A stretch of 64,000 nucleotides of DNA from Ferdinandcohnia sp036962685 (GTDB lineage: Bacteria; Bacillota; Bacilli; Bacillales; Bacillaceae_L), in contig NZ_JBALOP010000002.1 of the NCBI RefSeq assembly GCF_036962685.1, positions 186,001 to 250,000 on the forward strand, read 5' to 3'. The notes beneath the pieces were generated by a model, which saw only the letters and a list, made by a program, of their open reading frames with translations, ran no database searches and had not been told where the DNA came from. Shown here one piece after another: positions 30,990 to 40,182 of this stretch. The translations under genes and the position numbers were made by a program. Positions within the stretch are counted from its first letter, which is position 1; every line of letters begins with the position of its first letter.

Positions 30990-32585
30990 ATGAAAGAGAA
31001 ATTTCTTTTATATAAAACGAACATAAGTGAATATTGGAAGAAACAATCCGGTTTTCAAAAGACCACGATAATTGGATTGCCATTGCTTTTGATTTTGATT
31101 ATCTCGCTTACTGTGTTTTTCACAACAAAATCAACGCTTGTTCCTTTGTATAGCAATCTTACACCACAGGAAACAGGGCAAATTAAAGCAACTTTAGATT
31201 CTAGGGGAATTCAATCAGAAATAGCGGATAATGGATCAACCATTAAGGTACCAGAGGAAGTGGTAGAAACCTTAATGGTTGAACTTGCGGCAGAAGGAAT
31301 ACCAGACAGTGGTAATATCGATTATTCGTTTTTTGGTCAAAATGCGGGTTTTGGGATGACCGATAATGAATTTAATATGCTTAAACTCGAATCCACTCAA
31401 ACTGAATTAGCAAACCTAATCAAGGGCATCGATGGAATAAACGATGCGAAGGTTATGATTAGCATGCCGAACGAGGGAATTTTTGTTAAGGACAGCCAGG
31501 CAGAGGCGTCCGCTTCAATCGTTCTAAACACGAAACCAGGGTATAGGTTCGAACAACAACAGATAAAATCCTTATATCACTTGGTTTCAAAAAGTATTCC
31601 TAACCTACCTACTGATAATATCGTCATAACTAACCAAAACTTTGAGTATTTTGACTTGGAAAATGAAGATAATTTAACAGTTTCCGGAAATGTAGCTTCA
31701 CAGCTTGAATTGAAGCGTGAAATTGAAAGGGATATTCAAAGACAGGTCCAGCAAATGCTTGGAACAATGATGGGACCAGAGAAGGTTGTTGTGTCGGTTA
31801 CAACTGATATTGATTTTACACAAGAAAATCGCCAAGAAAACCTGGTGACACCTGTTGATCCTGAAAACATGGAAGGTATTGAAATTAGTGTCGAAAGAAT
31901 TACCGAGACCTTTACTGGGGAAGGTGCAGCAGCAGGTGGAGTAGTTGGTACTGGTGAGACGGATGTCCCAACCTACAATGCAGATGGACAAACTGGTAAT
32001 GGGGATTATGAACGTATTGAAGAGCGTGTCAATAAAGATGTGAATCGTATCACAAAGGAAATTGTAGAAGCTCCTTATAAAATAAGAGATTTAGGGATTC
32101 AGGTGATGGTCGAAGCGCCAGATCCTAAAGACCCTGCATCAATGCCACAGGAACGTGTGGATGATATTGAGAGAATACTAAGTACGATTGTAAGTACTAG
32201 TATCAATCAAGACGTGAACAATCAATTAACACAAGATGAAATACAAGATAAAATTGTCGTTTCAGTTCAAGAGTTTAATGGAAAAACAGCAACAGTTACT
32301 GAAACACCAGCAATCACAAATATCCCTCTATGGGTATATATTGTGAGTGGCCTTTTAGTACTTGGGCTTATCATTCTATTATTCTTATTTTTACGCAAAA
32401 AGAAAGATACAGAAATCGAGGAGGAACTACCTCAATCGGAACCTGTGTTCTTTGATCATATTCCAGATGTTAATGAAGAAAAAGAATCAGAAGCAACAGT
32501 CAGAAGAAAACAATTGGAAAAACTCGCAAAAGATAAACCAGAGGATTTTGCGAAATTATTACGTTCATGGTTAGCAGATGAGTAG
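30990..32585 (+). CDS. fliF: Flagellar MS-ring protein FliF
   Basis: FliF forms the membrane MS ring. The 531 residues have a first membrane segment at about 27-47 (IIGLPLLLILIISLTVFF) and ring-building domains, including LESTQTELANLIKGIDGINDAKVMISMP. A low-complexity linker near 300-330 rich in Gly, Thr and Glu comes next. The second membrane segment (IPLWVYIVSGLLVLGLIILLFLFL) is at about 445-468. The cytoplasmic tail ends KLLRSWLADE and binds FliG, encoded next. Confidence 0.97.
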   Translation: MKEKFLLYKTNISEYWKKQSGFQKTTIIGLPLLLILIISLTVFFTTKSTLVPLYSNLTPQETGQIKATLDSRGIQSEIADNGSTIKVPEEVVETLMVELAAEGIPDSGNIDYSFFGQNAGFGMTDNEFNMLKLESTQTELANLIKGIDGINDAKVMISMPNEGIFVKDSQAEASASIVLNTKPGYRFEQQQIKSLYHLVSKSIPNLPTDNIVITNQNFEYFDLENEDNLTVSGNVASQLELKREIERDIQRQVQQMLGTMMGPEKVVVSVTTDIDFTQENRQENLVTPVDPENMEGIEISVERITETFTGEGAAAGGVVGTGETDVPTYNADGQTGNGDYERIEERVNKDVNRITKEIVEAPYKIRDLGIQVMVEAPDPKDPASMPQERVDDIERILSTIVSTSINQDVNNQLTQDEIQDKIVVSVQEFNGKTATVTETPAITNIPLWVYIVSGLLVLGLIILLFLFLRKKKDTEIEEELPQSEPVFFDHIPDVNEEKESEATVRRKQLEKLAKDKPEDFAKLLRSWLADE

Positions 32586-32596
32586 GAGGTGGAGAA

Positions 32597-33616
32597 ATGG
32601 CAAAACGAGATGTTCATAATGGTCTTACCGGCAAACAAAAAGCAGCCATTCTCCTCATTTCACTAGGTCCAGATGTTTCGGCTTCAGTGTATAAGCATCT
32701 CTCAGAGGAAGAAATCGAAAAGTTAACTTTAGAAATTTCTGGCGTTCGAAAAGTGGAAGCAAATACAAAGGAACAAATCATGGAAGAGTTCCACCAAATT
32801 GCGATAGCCCAAGATTATATTACCCAAGGTGGAATTGGATATGCAAAGACAGTCCTTGAAAAAGCACTTGGGGAAGAACAAGCAGGAGTTATCATTAACC
32901 GACTAACTTCTTCTTTACAGGTTAAACCGTTTGATTTTGCAAGAAAGGCGGATCCTGGACAAATTTTGAACTTTATTCAAAATGAGCATCCACAGACAAT
33001 TGCTTTAATTTTATCTTATTTAGATTCAAGACAAGCAGCACAAATCTTATCGGAGCTACCACAAGAGGTTCAAGCTGATATCGCTAGAAGAATCGCTATT
33101 ATGGATCGAACTTCACCAGAGATTATTAATGAGGTTGAGCAAATTCTTGAACGTAAGCTTTCGGCTACTGTGACACATGATTATACTCAAACCGGTGGAA
33201 TAGAAGCCGTTGTAGAAGTATTAAATGGAGTCGACCGTTCTACGGAAAGAACGATTTTAGATGCGCTTGAGATTCAAGATCCTGAGCTTGCAGAAGAAAT
33301 TAAAAAGAGAATGTTTGTATTTGAAGACATTGTTACACTTGATAATCGTGCGATTCAGCGCGTCATTCGTGATGTGGAAAATGAGGACCTTATGCTCTCA
33401 CTTCGTGTTGCAAGTGAAGAAGTAAAAGAAATTGTCTTTAAAAATATGTCCAAACGAATGGTTGAAACCTTTAAAGAGGAAATGGAATATATGGGTCCAG
33501 TTCGCTTACGGGATGTTGAGGAAGCTCAATCACGTATTGTAGCTGTTATTAGAAGACTCGAGGAAGCTGGGGAAATCGTCATCGCTCGTGGCGGAGGAGA
33601 TGATATTATTGTCTAA
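32597..33616 (+). CDS. fliG: Flagellar motor switch protein FliG
   Basis: FliG is the rotor protein that meets the stator and generates torque. The 339-residue protein has FliF-binding, middle (NEHPQTIALILSYL, matching the EHPQ motif) and C-terminal torque domains; charged residues lie in the last (DRSTERTILDALEIQDPELAEEIKKRMFVFEDI). Its end overlaps the ribosome site of fliH. Confidence 0.98.
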   Translation: MAKRDVHNGLTGKQKAAILLISLGPDVSASVYKHLSEEEIEKLTLEISGVRKVEANTKEQIMEEFHQIAIAQDYITQGGIGYAKTVLEKALGEEQAGVIINRLTSSLQVKPFDFARKADPGQILNFIQNEHPQTIALILSYLDSRQAAQILSELPQEVQADIARRIAIMDRTSPEIINEVEQILERKLSATVTHDYTQTGGIEAVVEVLNGVDRSTERTILDALEIQDPELAEEIKKRMFVFEDIVTLDNRAIQRVIRDVENEDLMLSLRVASEEVKEIVFKNMSKRMVETFKEEMEYMGPVRLRDVEEAQSRIVAVIRRLEEAGEIVIARGGGDDIIV

Positions 33617-34370
33617 CATTATTAAGTCAAGTTCTAATCAGTCTAAGGATATTCCAAAAAGAGTAATCGGGCTTAAATTGTTACAGACACAAGAATTCAA
33701 TCAAGTTGAGCCAGAGGAACAAAATCTACAGGCTGTTTCTCAAAAAATGCTTGATGAGGCTAAAGGACAGGCTGATAAAATTGTCAAGGACGCTATTTCA
33801 TATTCCAATTCAATTAGGCAACAAGCATTAGTAGATAAAAGTGAATGGGAAGAAGAGAAACATGAGCTTTTCGAAAAAACTTCAGAAGAAGGCTTTCAAG
33901 CCGGGTTGATTAAAGGTAGAGAACAGGGATATCAAGAATATTCTGATTTACTTTCTGAGGCTCGCCAAATTATTGATACATCAAAGCATGATTACGATCA
34001 ATATCTTGATTCTTCTGAAGAAGTCATTTTAAAGCTTGCAATGACGGTAGCGGAAAAAATTATCGGGATTCATTTAGCTGAGCAACCTGAAGACTTTACT
34101 AACATTGTAAAAAAGGCGCTTAAAGAAGTAAAAGAGCATTCTGATATTACGATTCAAGTAAATCCACGATTTTACCAATTTGTGATTGAGCAAAAAGAAG
34201 AGCTAACAGCTATTCTAAACCGAGAAACTGATCTTTTTGTTTATCCGAATGAAGATCTAGGAGAAACCGATTGTGTGATTGAATCTTCCTTTGGAAAGAT
34301 TAATGCAAGTGTGGATACTCAGCTTTCTGAGATTAAAGAAAAATTACTTTCTTTGCTATTGGAGGTATAA
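33609..34370 (+). CDS. fliH: Flagellar export ATPase regulator FliH
   Basis: FliH dimers hold the export ATPase FliI and dock it at the switch. The 253-residue chain has a charged coiled coil (about 35-140) and a C-terminal globular domain (LKLAMTVAEKIIGIHL, DLGETDCVIESSFGKINASVDTQLSEIKEKL). The start is uncertain: TTG 33609 has GGAGGA ten bases upstream and is preferred. ATG 33600 is too close to that site, and GTG 33588 precedes it. All overlap the fliG end. Confidence 0.88.
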   Translation: MSNIIKSSSNQSKDIPKRVIGLKLLQTQEFNQVEPEEQNLQAVSQKMLDEAKGQADKIVKDAISYSNSIRQQALVDKSEWEEEKHELFEKTSEEGFQAGLIKGREQGYQEYSDLLSEARQIIDTSKHDYDQYLDSSEEVILKLAMTVAEKIIGIHLAEQPEDFTNIVKKALKEVKEHSDITIQVNPRFYQFVIEQKEELTAILNRETDLFVYPNEDLGETDCVIESSFGKINASVDTQLSEIKEKLLSLLLEV

Positions 34371-34373
34371 GCT

Positions 34374-35690
34374 GTGAAGGCAATCGAGCTTCTTAATGAA
34401 ATACATTCAATAGATTCTTATAAAAGGTACGGTAAGGTAACTAGAGTCGTTGGATTAATGATTGAATCGCGCGGACCGGAATGTTCGATTGGAGACTTAT
34501 GCCATATATATGTTGGAATTAACCATAAAAGATGTATTCAAGCTGAAGTTGTCGGTTTCCGTGAAGAACATGTTATCCTTATGCCATTTTCGAATGTCAA
34601 GGATATTTCACCAGGAAGTATTGTGGAGGCCACCGGCAAACCACTTGATATTAAGATTGGTGCTGGATTGATAGGAAAGGTTTTAGATCCACTTGGCTAT
34701 CCGCTTGATGGAAGTGGGCTGCCCAGGGGATTATCATCGGCACCTACTGAACAAGATCCTCCAAATCCACTATCTCGTCCCCCTATAGATCAGCCAATCG
34801 AGGTTGGGGTCAAAATGATAGATACATTGTTGACCGTTGGAAAAGGACAACGTGTCGGTATTTTTGCAGGTAGTGGTGTTGGTAAAAGTACTCTCTTAGG
34901 AATGATTGCCCGTAATACGACAGCCGATATTAATGTGATTGCCCTAGTCGGGGAGCGTGGACGTGAGGTACGGGAGTTTATTGAAAAAGATTTAGGTGAG
35001 GAAGGTCTGAAAAGATCAATTATAGTTGTAGCAACTTCTGACCAGCCTGCACTGCTTCGCATCAAAGCAGCAATGACCGCGACAGCGATTGCTGAGCATT
35101 TCAGAGACAAGGGTCTAAATGTCATGTTAATGATGGATTCGGTCACTCGTGTTGCAATGGCAAGCCGCGAAATTGGCCTAGCCATCGGTGAACCACCTAC
35201 GACAAAGGGATACACACCAAGTGTTTTTACAACACTTCCGAGACTGTTAGAGAGAACTGGGACGAATCATTTGGGTTCGATAACTGCTTTTTATACGGTC
35301 CTAGTGGACGGTGACGATATGAATGAGCCGATTGCCGATACGGTTCGAGGGATACTTGATGGACATTTCGTGCTTGATCGAAGTCTTGCCAATAAAGGCC
35401 AATATCCAGCCATTAATGTATTAAAATCGATTAGTCGTGTTATGAATCAAATTATTACAAGTGAACATAAGAACTATGCCGAAAAACTTAGAGGGATTAT
35501 GGCAACCTACCTTAATTCCGAGGACTTGATTAATATTGGCGCCTATAAGAGGGGGGCCTCGATTGAAGTTGATGAAGCGATCAGGTATTATCCAAAGATT
35601 ATTGCGTTTTTAAAACAGCAAACTGATGAAAAATTTACTTTTGAAGAAAGTTTACAATTATTGACACAATTGGCTGAAAAAGGTGAATAA
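34374..35690 (+). CDS. fliI: Flagellum-specific ATP synthase FliI
   Basis: FliI is the hexameric ATPase that helps drive export of flagellar proteins. The 438 residues resemble F1-beta: Walker A GSGVGKS at 166-172, GERGREVREF, Walker B VMLMMDSVTRVAMA, and YPAINVLKSISRVM. The GTG start is three bases after fliH with GGAGGT upstream. The gene is between its regulators fliH and fliJ, as usual. Confidence 0.98.
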   Translation: MKAIELLNEIHSIDSYKRYGKVTRVVGLMIESRGPECSIGDLCHIYVGINHKRCIQAEVVGFREEHVILMPFSNVKDISPGSIVEATGKPLDIKIGAGLIGKVLDPLGYPLDGSGLPRGLSSAPTEQDPPNPLSRPPIDQPIEVGVKMIDTLLTVGKGQRVGIFAGSGVGKSTLLGMIARNTTADINVIALVGERGREVREFIEKDLGEEGLKRSIIVVATSDQPALLRIKAAMTATAIAEHFRDKGLNVMLMMDSVTRVAMASREIGLAIGEPPTTKGYTPSVFTTLPRLLERTGTNHLGSITAFYTVLVDGDDMNEPIADTVRGILDGHFVLDRSLANKGQYPAINVLKSISRVMNQIITSEHKNYAEKLRGIMATYLNSEDLINIGAYKRGASIEVDEAIRYYPKIIAFLKQQTDEKFTFEESLQLLTQLAEKGE

Positions 35691-35695
35691 AACAA

Positions 35696-36139
35696 ATGAG
35701 CTACACGTTCAAATTTCAAAAAGTTATGTCGATAAAAGAAAATGAGAAAAATCAGGTTCTGGCAGATTATAAAACATCAGTAAAAGAATTTGAAGAAGCG
35801 GCAGAAGCTTTATATGAATCCTTAAAGAAGAAAGAAACACTAGAAGAAAACCAAAGACAACAATTACAAGGTGGATTATCCATTCAAAATATTCGGCATC
35901 AGCAGTCTTTCATAACCGCCCTAGAAAAAACGATTATGTATTACCAACATCTTGTTATAAAAGCAAGAAATAAAATGCAGCAGCTGCAAGCATTGTTAAC
36001 CGAAAAAAATATTGAGGTTAAAAAATATGAGGTTATGCATGAAAAGGATTTTGCTATCTATGAGGGACAACTAAAAATGCAGGAAAGCCAGATGATGGAT
36101 GAAATTTCAATCCAACAATACATGTCAAAAGGAAGATAG
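35696..36139 (+). CDS. fliJ: Flagellar export chaperone FliJ
   Basis: FliJ is a coiled-coil protein that sits in the FliI ring and contacts FlhA. All 147 residues are predicted helical and highly charged, with the family start MSYTFKFQKVMSIKENEK and an end of DEISIQQYMSKGR. It follows fliI by five bases. Confidence 0.92.
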   Translation: MSYTFKFQKVMSIKENEKNQVLADYKTSVKEFEEAAEALYESLKKKETLEENQRQQLQGGLSIQNIRHQQSFITALEKTIMYYQHLVIKARNKMQQLQALLTEKNIEVKKYEVMHEKDFAIYEGQLKMQESQMMDEISIQQYMSKGR

Positions 36140-36147
36140 GTGATCAA

Positions 36148-36720
36148 ATGGAGCCCAACGAAAAAGAATATAGCAAATTCCAGTGGTTTCTGTTTGTTGT
36201 ACTTATTCCGTCCTTCTTTACTTTGATTGTCGTTTTTGTCCTATTATATGTTGCTGGATTTAATCCGCTCGGAACAGTTAAGGACTTTGCATCCAAGGTA
36301 CCAGTTATTTCTTCTCTTTTTAATAATGAAGAAGATGGACAGGTTCAAAAAGAGGATGAAGTATCCGTTTCAGATTTAGTGGCCGAAATACAGACGAAGG
36401 AATCGAAGATTATACAACTGGAAAGTGAATTGGAAACAAAAAATGGTGAAATCCATTCCTTAGAGCTTGAAATAGAAAGCCTATCAGATGAGATTGTGAA
36501 GCTTCAGGAAGAACGTTTAGCGAAAAGCAAAACATTAACTGATTTAACAAAAATGTATGAACAAATGTCTCCGAAAAATGCGGCAAAAATTATTCCGAAT
36601 TTAAAAGATGATGAGGCAAGGGAGATTCTTACTAGTATTAATACTGAAAAACTAGCTGCCATCTTTGAAAAGATGTCACCTGAGGATGCAGCAAGGTTTA
36701 CCCAATTAATTACCCAATAA
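36148..36720 (+). CDS. ylxF: Membrane-anchored coiled-coil protein YlxF (MotE-like)
   Basis: YlxF lies between fliJ and fliK in bacilli. The 190-residue protein has one membrane segment at about 14-36 (FVVLIPSFFTLIVVFVLLYVAGF). A coiled coil follows at about 75-130, then a C-terminal MgtE N-terminal-like domain (MYEQMSPKNAAKIIPNLKDDEAREILTSINTEKLAAIFEKMSPEDAARFTQLI). Similar MotE-type proteins act at the motor or secretion gate; the exact role here is unproven. Confidence 0.85.
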   Translation: MEPNEKEYSKFQWFLFVVLIPSFFTLIVVFVLLYVAGFNPLGTVKDFASKVPVISSLFNNEEDGQVQKEDEVSVSDLVAEIQTKESKIIQLESELETKNGEIHSLELEIESLSDEIVKLQEERLAKSKTLTDLTKMYEQMSPKNAAKIIPNLKDDEAREILTSINTEKLAAIFEKMSPEDAARFTQLITQ

Positions 36721-36754
36721 AGCATTCTTATCGCTTGAAAGGAGGTGAAATGAC

Positions 36755-38050
36755 GTGAACATGGTTGCAAATCTCGATCTTTCAATGGGTTCAATAAGAA
36801 AGGCTGTCGCAACAGGGGGAGTGAGTAATGGATTTTTCCAAGGCGAAGGTACATCACAAGTGTCTTTTCGTGAAAGCTTAGACGCAATAGTAGATAAAGA
36901 TCAACATTTAATCGTAAATGCTCTTGCAATGAGTTCACCAAACGTTGCTGAAGAAAATATAGAAAAAGACCAATCAATAAAGCATATTTTAGCTGACATC
37001 GAAACATTTACGAAAGAGACTCTCGACATTTCGGATTTTGAGGATGTATTATTATCACTTCCACCTGATTTGGTAGAGCAAGTAAAAACATTTATTGCTG
37101 ATATTCTAGATGGGGCTAAAAGTGCGGAACTTGAGCAGGTAAATGGAAAAGCGGAGCTCATGGGACTACTTTTAGTAACTGCAAAATATGCACAGGAACA
37201 CTCATCTGCGAATAAAGAAGATTTAATGAATCTGCTAAAGCAATTGAAATTGAATTTATACGAGAGTATAACGACTAACCAGCAGGGTGTTAAGGAACAG
37301 ACAGATTTAAGGTTCAATAAGACTGTACTGGATATTATGCAAAATATAGAAAACAAGCTTATTGATAAGCCTTTAACAGAATCACAGTCCAGGCATCAAT
37401 ATTTGCAAACAGTCCATGCAAGATATTTCTCAACACCAAAAGGGATAGAGACACCACAAACAGATATAACCAATAAGCTATTACAAAAGACAAGCAATAC
37501 AACCCAGGTTACTACAACAGCATCAGAGGCCATTCCATTAGGTGATGTTAGTTCAAACCAATTATCAAAAGTGCAACAATTTTCGTTGTTTGTTGAACAA
37601 AATGCAAAGCAGCTGCCTAACCAGCAACATTTCATTAAGCAATTTCAAAATATCCTTGCGAGAAGTAGTTTTTTGAATAGTGGGGGACAGCAAAAACTAT
37701 TAATCAATTTATATCCAGAACATCTTGGTTCATTACGAATTGAACTACTTCAAAGTGAAGCAGGAATGATTGCTAGAATTATGGCTTCATCGACTCAAGC
37801 TAAGGAATTAGTTGAATCACAACTAACGAACCTAAAACAAACTTTCTTAGCCCAAAACATTTCAGTGGAAAAAATTGAAGTCTCCACGCAACTTCAGTAT
37901 CAAACTGAAAGAAGCCTACAAAGGGAAAATGAACAGCAGCAGGGACAACAATCAGGGAAACAGCCGAAAGAGAATAACCAACAAGAATCCAGTGAAGATC
38001 AATCTTTTACATCTGTTCTCCTCGATGAACTTGTCAATTTTAAAGTATAG
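36755..38050 (+). CDS. fliK: Flagellar hook-length control protein FliK
   Basis: FliK is the exported ruler that switches secretion from hook to filament through FlhB. The 431-residue protein has a variable N-terminal part and the conserved C-terminal domain (about 305-385: LLINLYPEHLGSLRIELLQ, then LVESQLTNLKQTFLAQNISVEKIEV). A Gln-rich tail follows. GTG 36755 has GGAGGTG seven bases upstream; an ATG two codons on is an alternative. Confidence 0.9.
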   Translation: MNMVANLDLSMGSIRKAVATGGVSNGFFQGEGTSQVSFRESLDAIVDKDQHLIVNALAMSSPNVAEENIEKDQSIKHILADIETFTKETLDISDFEDVLLSLPPDLVEQVKTFIADILDGAKSAELEQVNGKAELMGLLLVTAKYAQEHSSANKEDLMNLLKQLKLNLYESITTNQQGVKEQTDLRFNKTVLDIMQNIENKLIDKPLTESQSRHQYLQTVHARYFSTPKGIETPQTDITNKLLQKTSNTTQVTTTASEAIPLGDVSSNQLSKVQQFSLFVEQNAKQLPNQQHFIKQFQNILARSSFLNSGGQQKLLINLYPEHLGSLRIELLQSEAGMIARIMASSTQAKELVESQLTNLKQTFLAQNISVEKIEVSTQLQYQTERSLQRENEQQQGQQSGKQPKENNQQESSEDQSFTSVLLDELVNFKV

Positions 38051-38062
38051 GTGGTGACTGAA

Positions 38063-38524
38063 ATGGCGACTAGAATTGATTCAAATCTTTACCTATCAAA
38101 TTTAAAACCTGAAAGAAAAACAGGTAATGATATTTTAGGAAAAGATGATTTTTTAAAAATTTTAATGACACAGCTTCAAAATCAAGACCCAATGAATCCG
38201 ATTGAGGATAAAGATTTTATTGCTCAAATGGCGACCTTTACTTCATTAGAGCAAATGACAAATATGAATAGTACTTTAGAGAAATTTGTGAGTGGCCAGC
38301 AGGGAGAGCAGCTATTAAAATATAGCAATATGATCGGAAAAGAAGTCGAGTACAGCTTTAAAACAGAAGATGAGGCTGGAAACGAAATCATTAAAAATGG
38401 TCAAGGAATTGTCACGTCGGTATCACAAAAATCAGGATATATTGAGCTAGAGTTAAAGGATGGAATAAAGATTTATAGTGATGAAATTTTGAAAGTGAAG
38501 GAACCTTCTAACGAAGAAGAATAG
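38063..38524 (+). CDS. flgD: Flagellar hook assembly protein FlgD
   Basis: FlgD caps the growing hook. This short 153-residue form keeps the conserved N-terminal block GKDDFLKILMTQLQNQDPMNP and EDKDFIAQMATFTSLEQMTNMN (about 26-74). It then has a small beta domain, and lacks the longer C-terminal domains of enterobacterial FlgD. ATG 38063 follows AGGTGGTG; GTGs at 38051 and 38054 are part of that ribosome site. Confidence 0.94.
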   Translation: MATRIDSNLYLSNLKPERKTGNDILGKDDFLKILMTQLQNQDPMNPIEDKDFIAQMATFTSLEQMTNMNSTLEKFVSGQQGEQLLKYSNMIGKEVEYSFKTEDEAGNEIIKNGQGIVTSVSQKSGYIELELKDGIKIYSDEILKVKEPSNEEE

Positions 38525-38535
38525 GAGGTGAAAAC

Positions 38536-38907
38536 ATGGACCATCGAATTTTACAAATACAAAATCATCCTTTATCATTACAGACTCGAAAAAATGTCCA
38601 GCATAACGAGAAACCGAAAATATCATTTAAAGATACGTTAGAAAAAGAGACAAGCCTGGTTATTAGTAAGCATGCACAAAAGAGGTTGGACGAGAGGAAT
38701 ATTAATATCCTTGATTCAAAATGGAAAGAAATCCAAATAAAAGTTTCAGAAGCTAAAACGAAGGGAATCAGAGATTCATTGGTTGTTACGAATAATGCGG
38801 CATTAATTGTAAATGTCCCAAATAACACGGTCATTACAGCGATGAATCGTGATGAAGCAAACTCGCAGATTTTTACAAATATAAATGGAACCATTATTTT
38901 AGATTAA
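38536..38907 (+). CDS. Conserved flagellar operon protein (TIGR02530-like)
   Basis: The 123-residue protein fits the conserved flagellar operon family found between flgD and flgE in many Firmicutes. Recognisable parts are ISFKDTLEKE, ISKHAQKRLDERNI and the end VPNNTVITAMNRDEANSQIFTNINGTIIL. The function is unknown to me; its position suggests a role in hook assembly. It has a good AGGAGGTG ribosome site and starts 11 bp after flgD. Confidence 0.82.
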   Translation: MDHRILQIQNHPLSLQTRKNVQHNEKPKISFKDTLEKETSLVISKHAQKRLDERNINILDSKWKEIQIKVSEAKTKGIRDSLVVTNNAALIVNVPNNTVITAMNRDEANSQIFTNINGTIILD

Positions 38908-38990
38908 AAAATGAAGCAGGCTGGACCTTAACAGGAAGCCGAGGTGTGCTGACCGACAGAAGCCACCTACAACCGAAAGGAGAAAAAGAT

Positions 38991-39923
38991 ATGTTACGTT
39001 CAATGTACTCAGGAATTAGTGGAATGAAAAACTTTCAAACAAAGCTAGATGTGATTGGAAATAATATTGCAAACGTAAATACGTATGGCTTTAAGAAAGG
39101 TAGAACAGTCTTTAATGACATCATGAGTCAAACAATCAACGGTGCAACAGCACCCGGACAATCACTCGGTGGTGTTAACCCGAAACAGGTTGGACTGGGT
39201 TCATCATTAGCAGCTATTGACACAATCCACAACAGCGGAAGCACACAAACAACTGCTAGAATTCTAGACTTAGCCATTGCTGGGGATGGATTTTTCCAAG
39301 TAGCGCCAACAGATTCACCTACAACTGGATTTTCCCAAGATGCAGTATACACAAGAGCTGGTAACTTCTATATGGATCAAAATGGCTATTTAGTAACAAG
39401 TGCAGGTATGTATGTTCAAGGTTTTTCACCAAATGCAGGAAACCCATTCCTTGAGCCAACTGATGTGGATTCAGGATTATTTGATTTCACTGTATCACCA
39501 CCTCTATATAATCCTGGTGGTATTGCTGGTGAGCCGGTTATTAATTTTAAACCAATCCAAATCCCAACTGATGCAAAAAGCATGAGCATCGGTAAAGATG
39601 GTTCGGTTACTTATGTAGATGCAGGTGGAACATTACGCTGGGCTGGTCAGCTTGTATTAGCTAAATTCCCGAATACAGGTGGTTTAGAGAAGGTCGGAGG
39701 TAACCTCTTCCAGCAAACATCTAACTCTGGTTTACCTGTTCTTAACTTTGCGGGTGAATCCGGACTCGGTTCAATCGAATCTGGTGCGCTGGAAATGTCA
39801 AACGTTGACCTTTCAGAGGAATTTACGGAAATGATTGTAGCACAACGTGGATTTCAAGCAAATACTCGTATCATCACAACTTCTGATGAAATCCTACAAG
39901 AACTTGTTAATCTAAAACGTTAA
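38991..39923 (+). CDS. flgE: Flagellar hook protein FlgE
   Basis: This is the hook subunit, 310 residues. The N-terminal MLRSMYSGISGMKNFQTKLDVIGNNIANVNTYGFKK and C-terminal ALEMSNVDLSEEFTEMIVAQRGFQANTRIITTSDEILQELVNLKR are the conserved D0 parts. The middle domain is moderately larger than in the B. subtilis hook protein I recall. By sequence FlgG is similar, but the position after flgD and before swrD favours FlgE. ATG 38991 has AAAGGAG; an in-frame GTG at 38946 lies in the untranslated spacer. A hairpin follows the stop. Confidence 0.93.
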   Translation: MLRSMYSGISGMKNFQTKLDVIGNNIANVNTYGFKKGRTVFNDIMSQTINGATAPGQSLGGVNPKQVGLGSSLAAIDTIHNSGSTQTTARILDLAIAGDGFFQVAPTDSPTTGFSQDAVYTRAGNFYMDQNGYLVTSAGMYVQGFSPNAGNPFLEPTDVDSGLFDFTVSPPLYNPGGIAGEPVINFKPIQIPTDAKSMSIGKDGSVTYVDAGGTLRWAGQLVLAKFPNTGGLEKVGGNLFQQTSNSGLPVLNFAGESGLGSIESGALEMSNVDLSEEFTEMIVAQRGFQANTRIITTSDEILQELVNLKR

Positions 39924-39931
39924 GGGGGTTA

Positions 39932-39958
39932 GGGGTTTTAGTTTTAAACTAAAACCCC
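39932..39958 (+). terminator. Intra-operon hairpin between flgE and swrD
   Basis: GGGGTTTTAG (39932-39941) pairs with CTAAAACCCC (39949-39958); the inverted repeat extends to 13 bases per arm. It is preceded by AAGGGGGTT and followed by GATAAATC, not T, so it may stabilise or attenuate the mRNA instead of ending it. The next gene starts 9 bases later. Confidence 0.55.
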
Positions 39959-39966
39959 GATAAATC

Positions 39967-40161
39967 TTGATTACTTTAACGAAATTAAATAATAAAAAAT
40001 TTACATTAAATGCAATCTATATTGAGCAGGTTGAATCCTTTCCTGATACAACAATAACCTTAACAAATGGCAAAAAATTTGTTGTGAAGGAAACAGAAGA
40101 TGATGTGCACGTGAAGGTTCTTGAATTTTATCAAAAAATAAATGTACTTGGCCTTCGTTAA
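39967..40161 (+). CDS. swrD: Swarming motility protein SwrD (FlbD family)
   Basis: SwrD (YlzI) supports flagellar power in B. subtilis through the stator. The 64-residue protein has the FlbD pattern MITLTKLNNKKFTLNAIYIEQVESFPDTTITLTNGKKFVVKE. The start is TTG with no recognisable ribosome site, because the preceding bases form a strong hairpin. Translation may therefore be low or coupled. fliL begins 21 bp later. Confidence 0.88.
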   Translation: MITLTKLNNKKFTLNAIYIEQVESFPDTTITLTNGKKFVVKETEDDVHVKVLEFYQKINVLGLR

Positions 40162-40182
40162 TGCTTGGGGGGATATGGTGCT

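Noticed and set aside
34790..35215. A 141-codon minus-strand frame inside fliI
   Set aside because: Shadow of the conserved ATPase core; no ribosome site or promoter.
36504..37356. Minus-strand frames of 151-167 codons across ylxF and fliK
   Set aside because: They overlap two well-supported operon genes and look like antisense translations without domains.
38908..38990. Spacer between the TIGR02530-like gene and flgE as another repeat copy
   Set aside because: It contains GGCT/AGCC and GGTG/CACC pairs but neither the NTCCT loops nor the shared ends.
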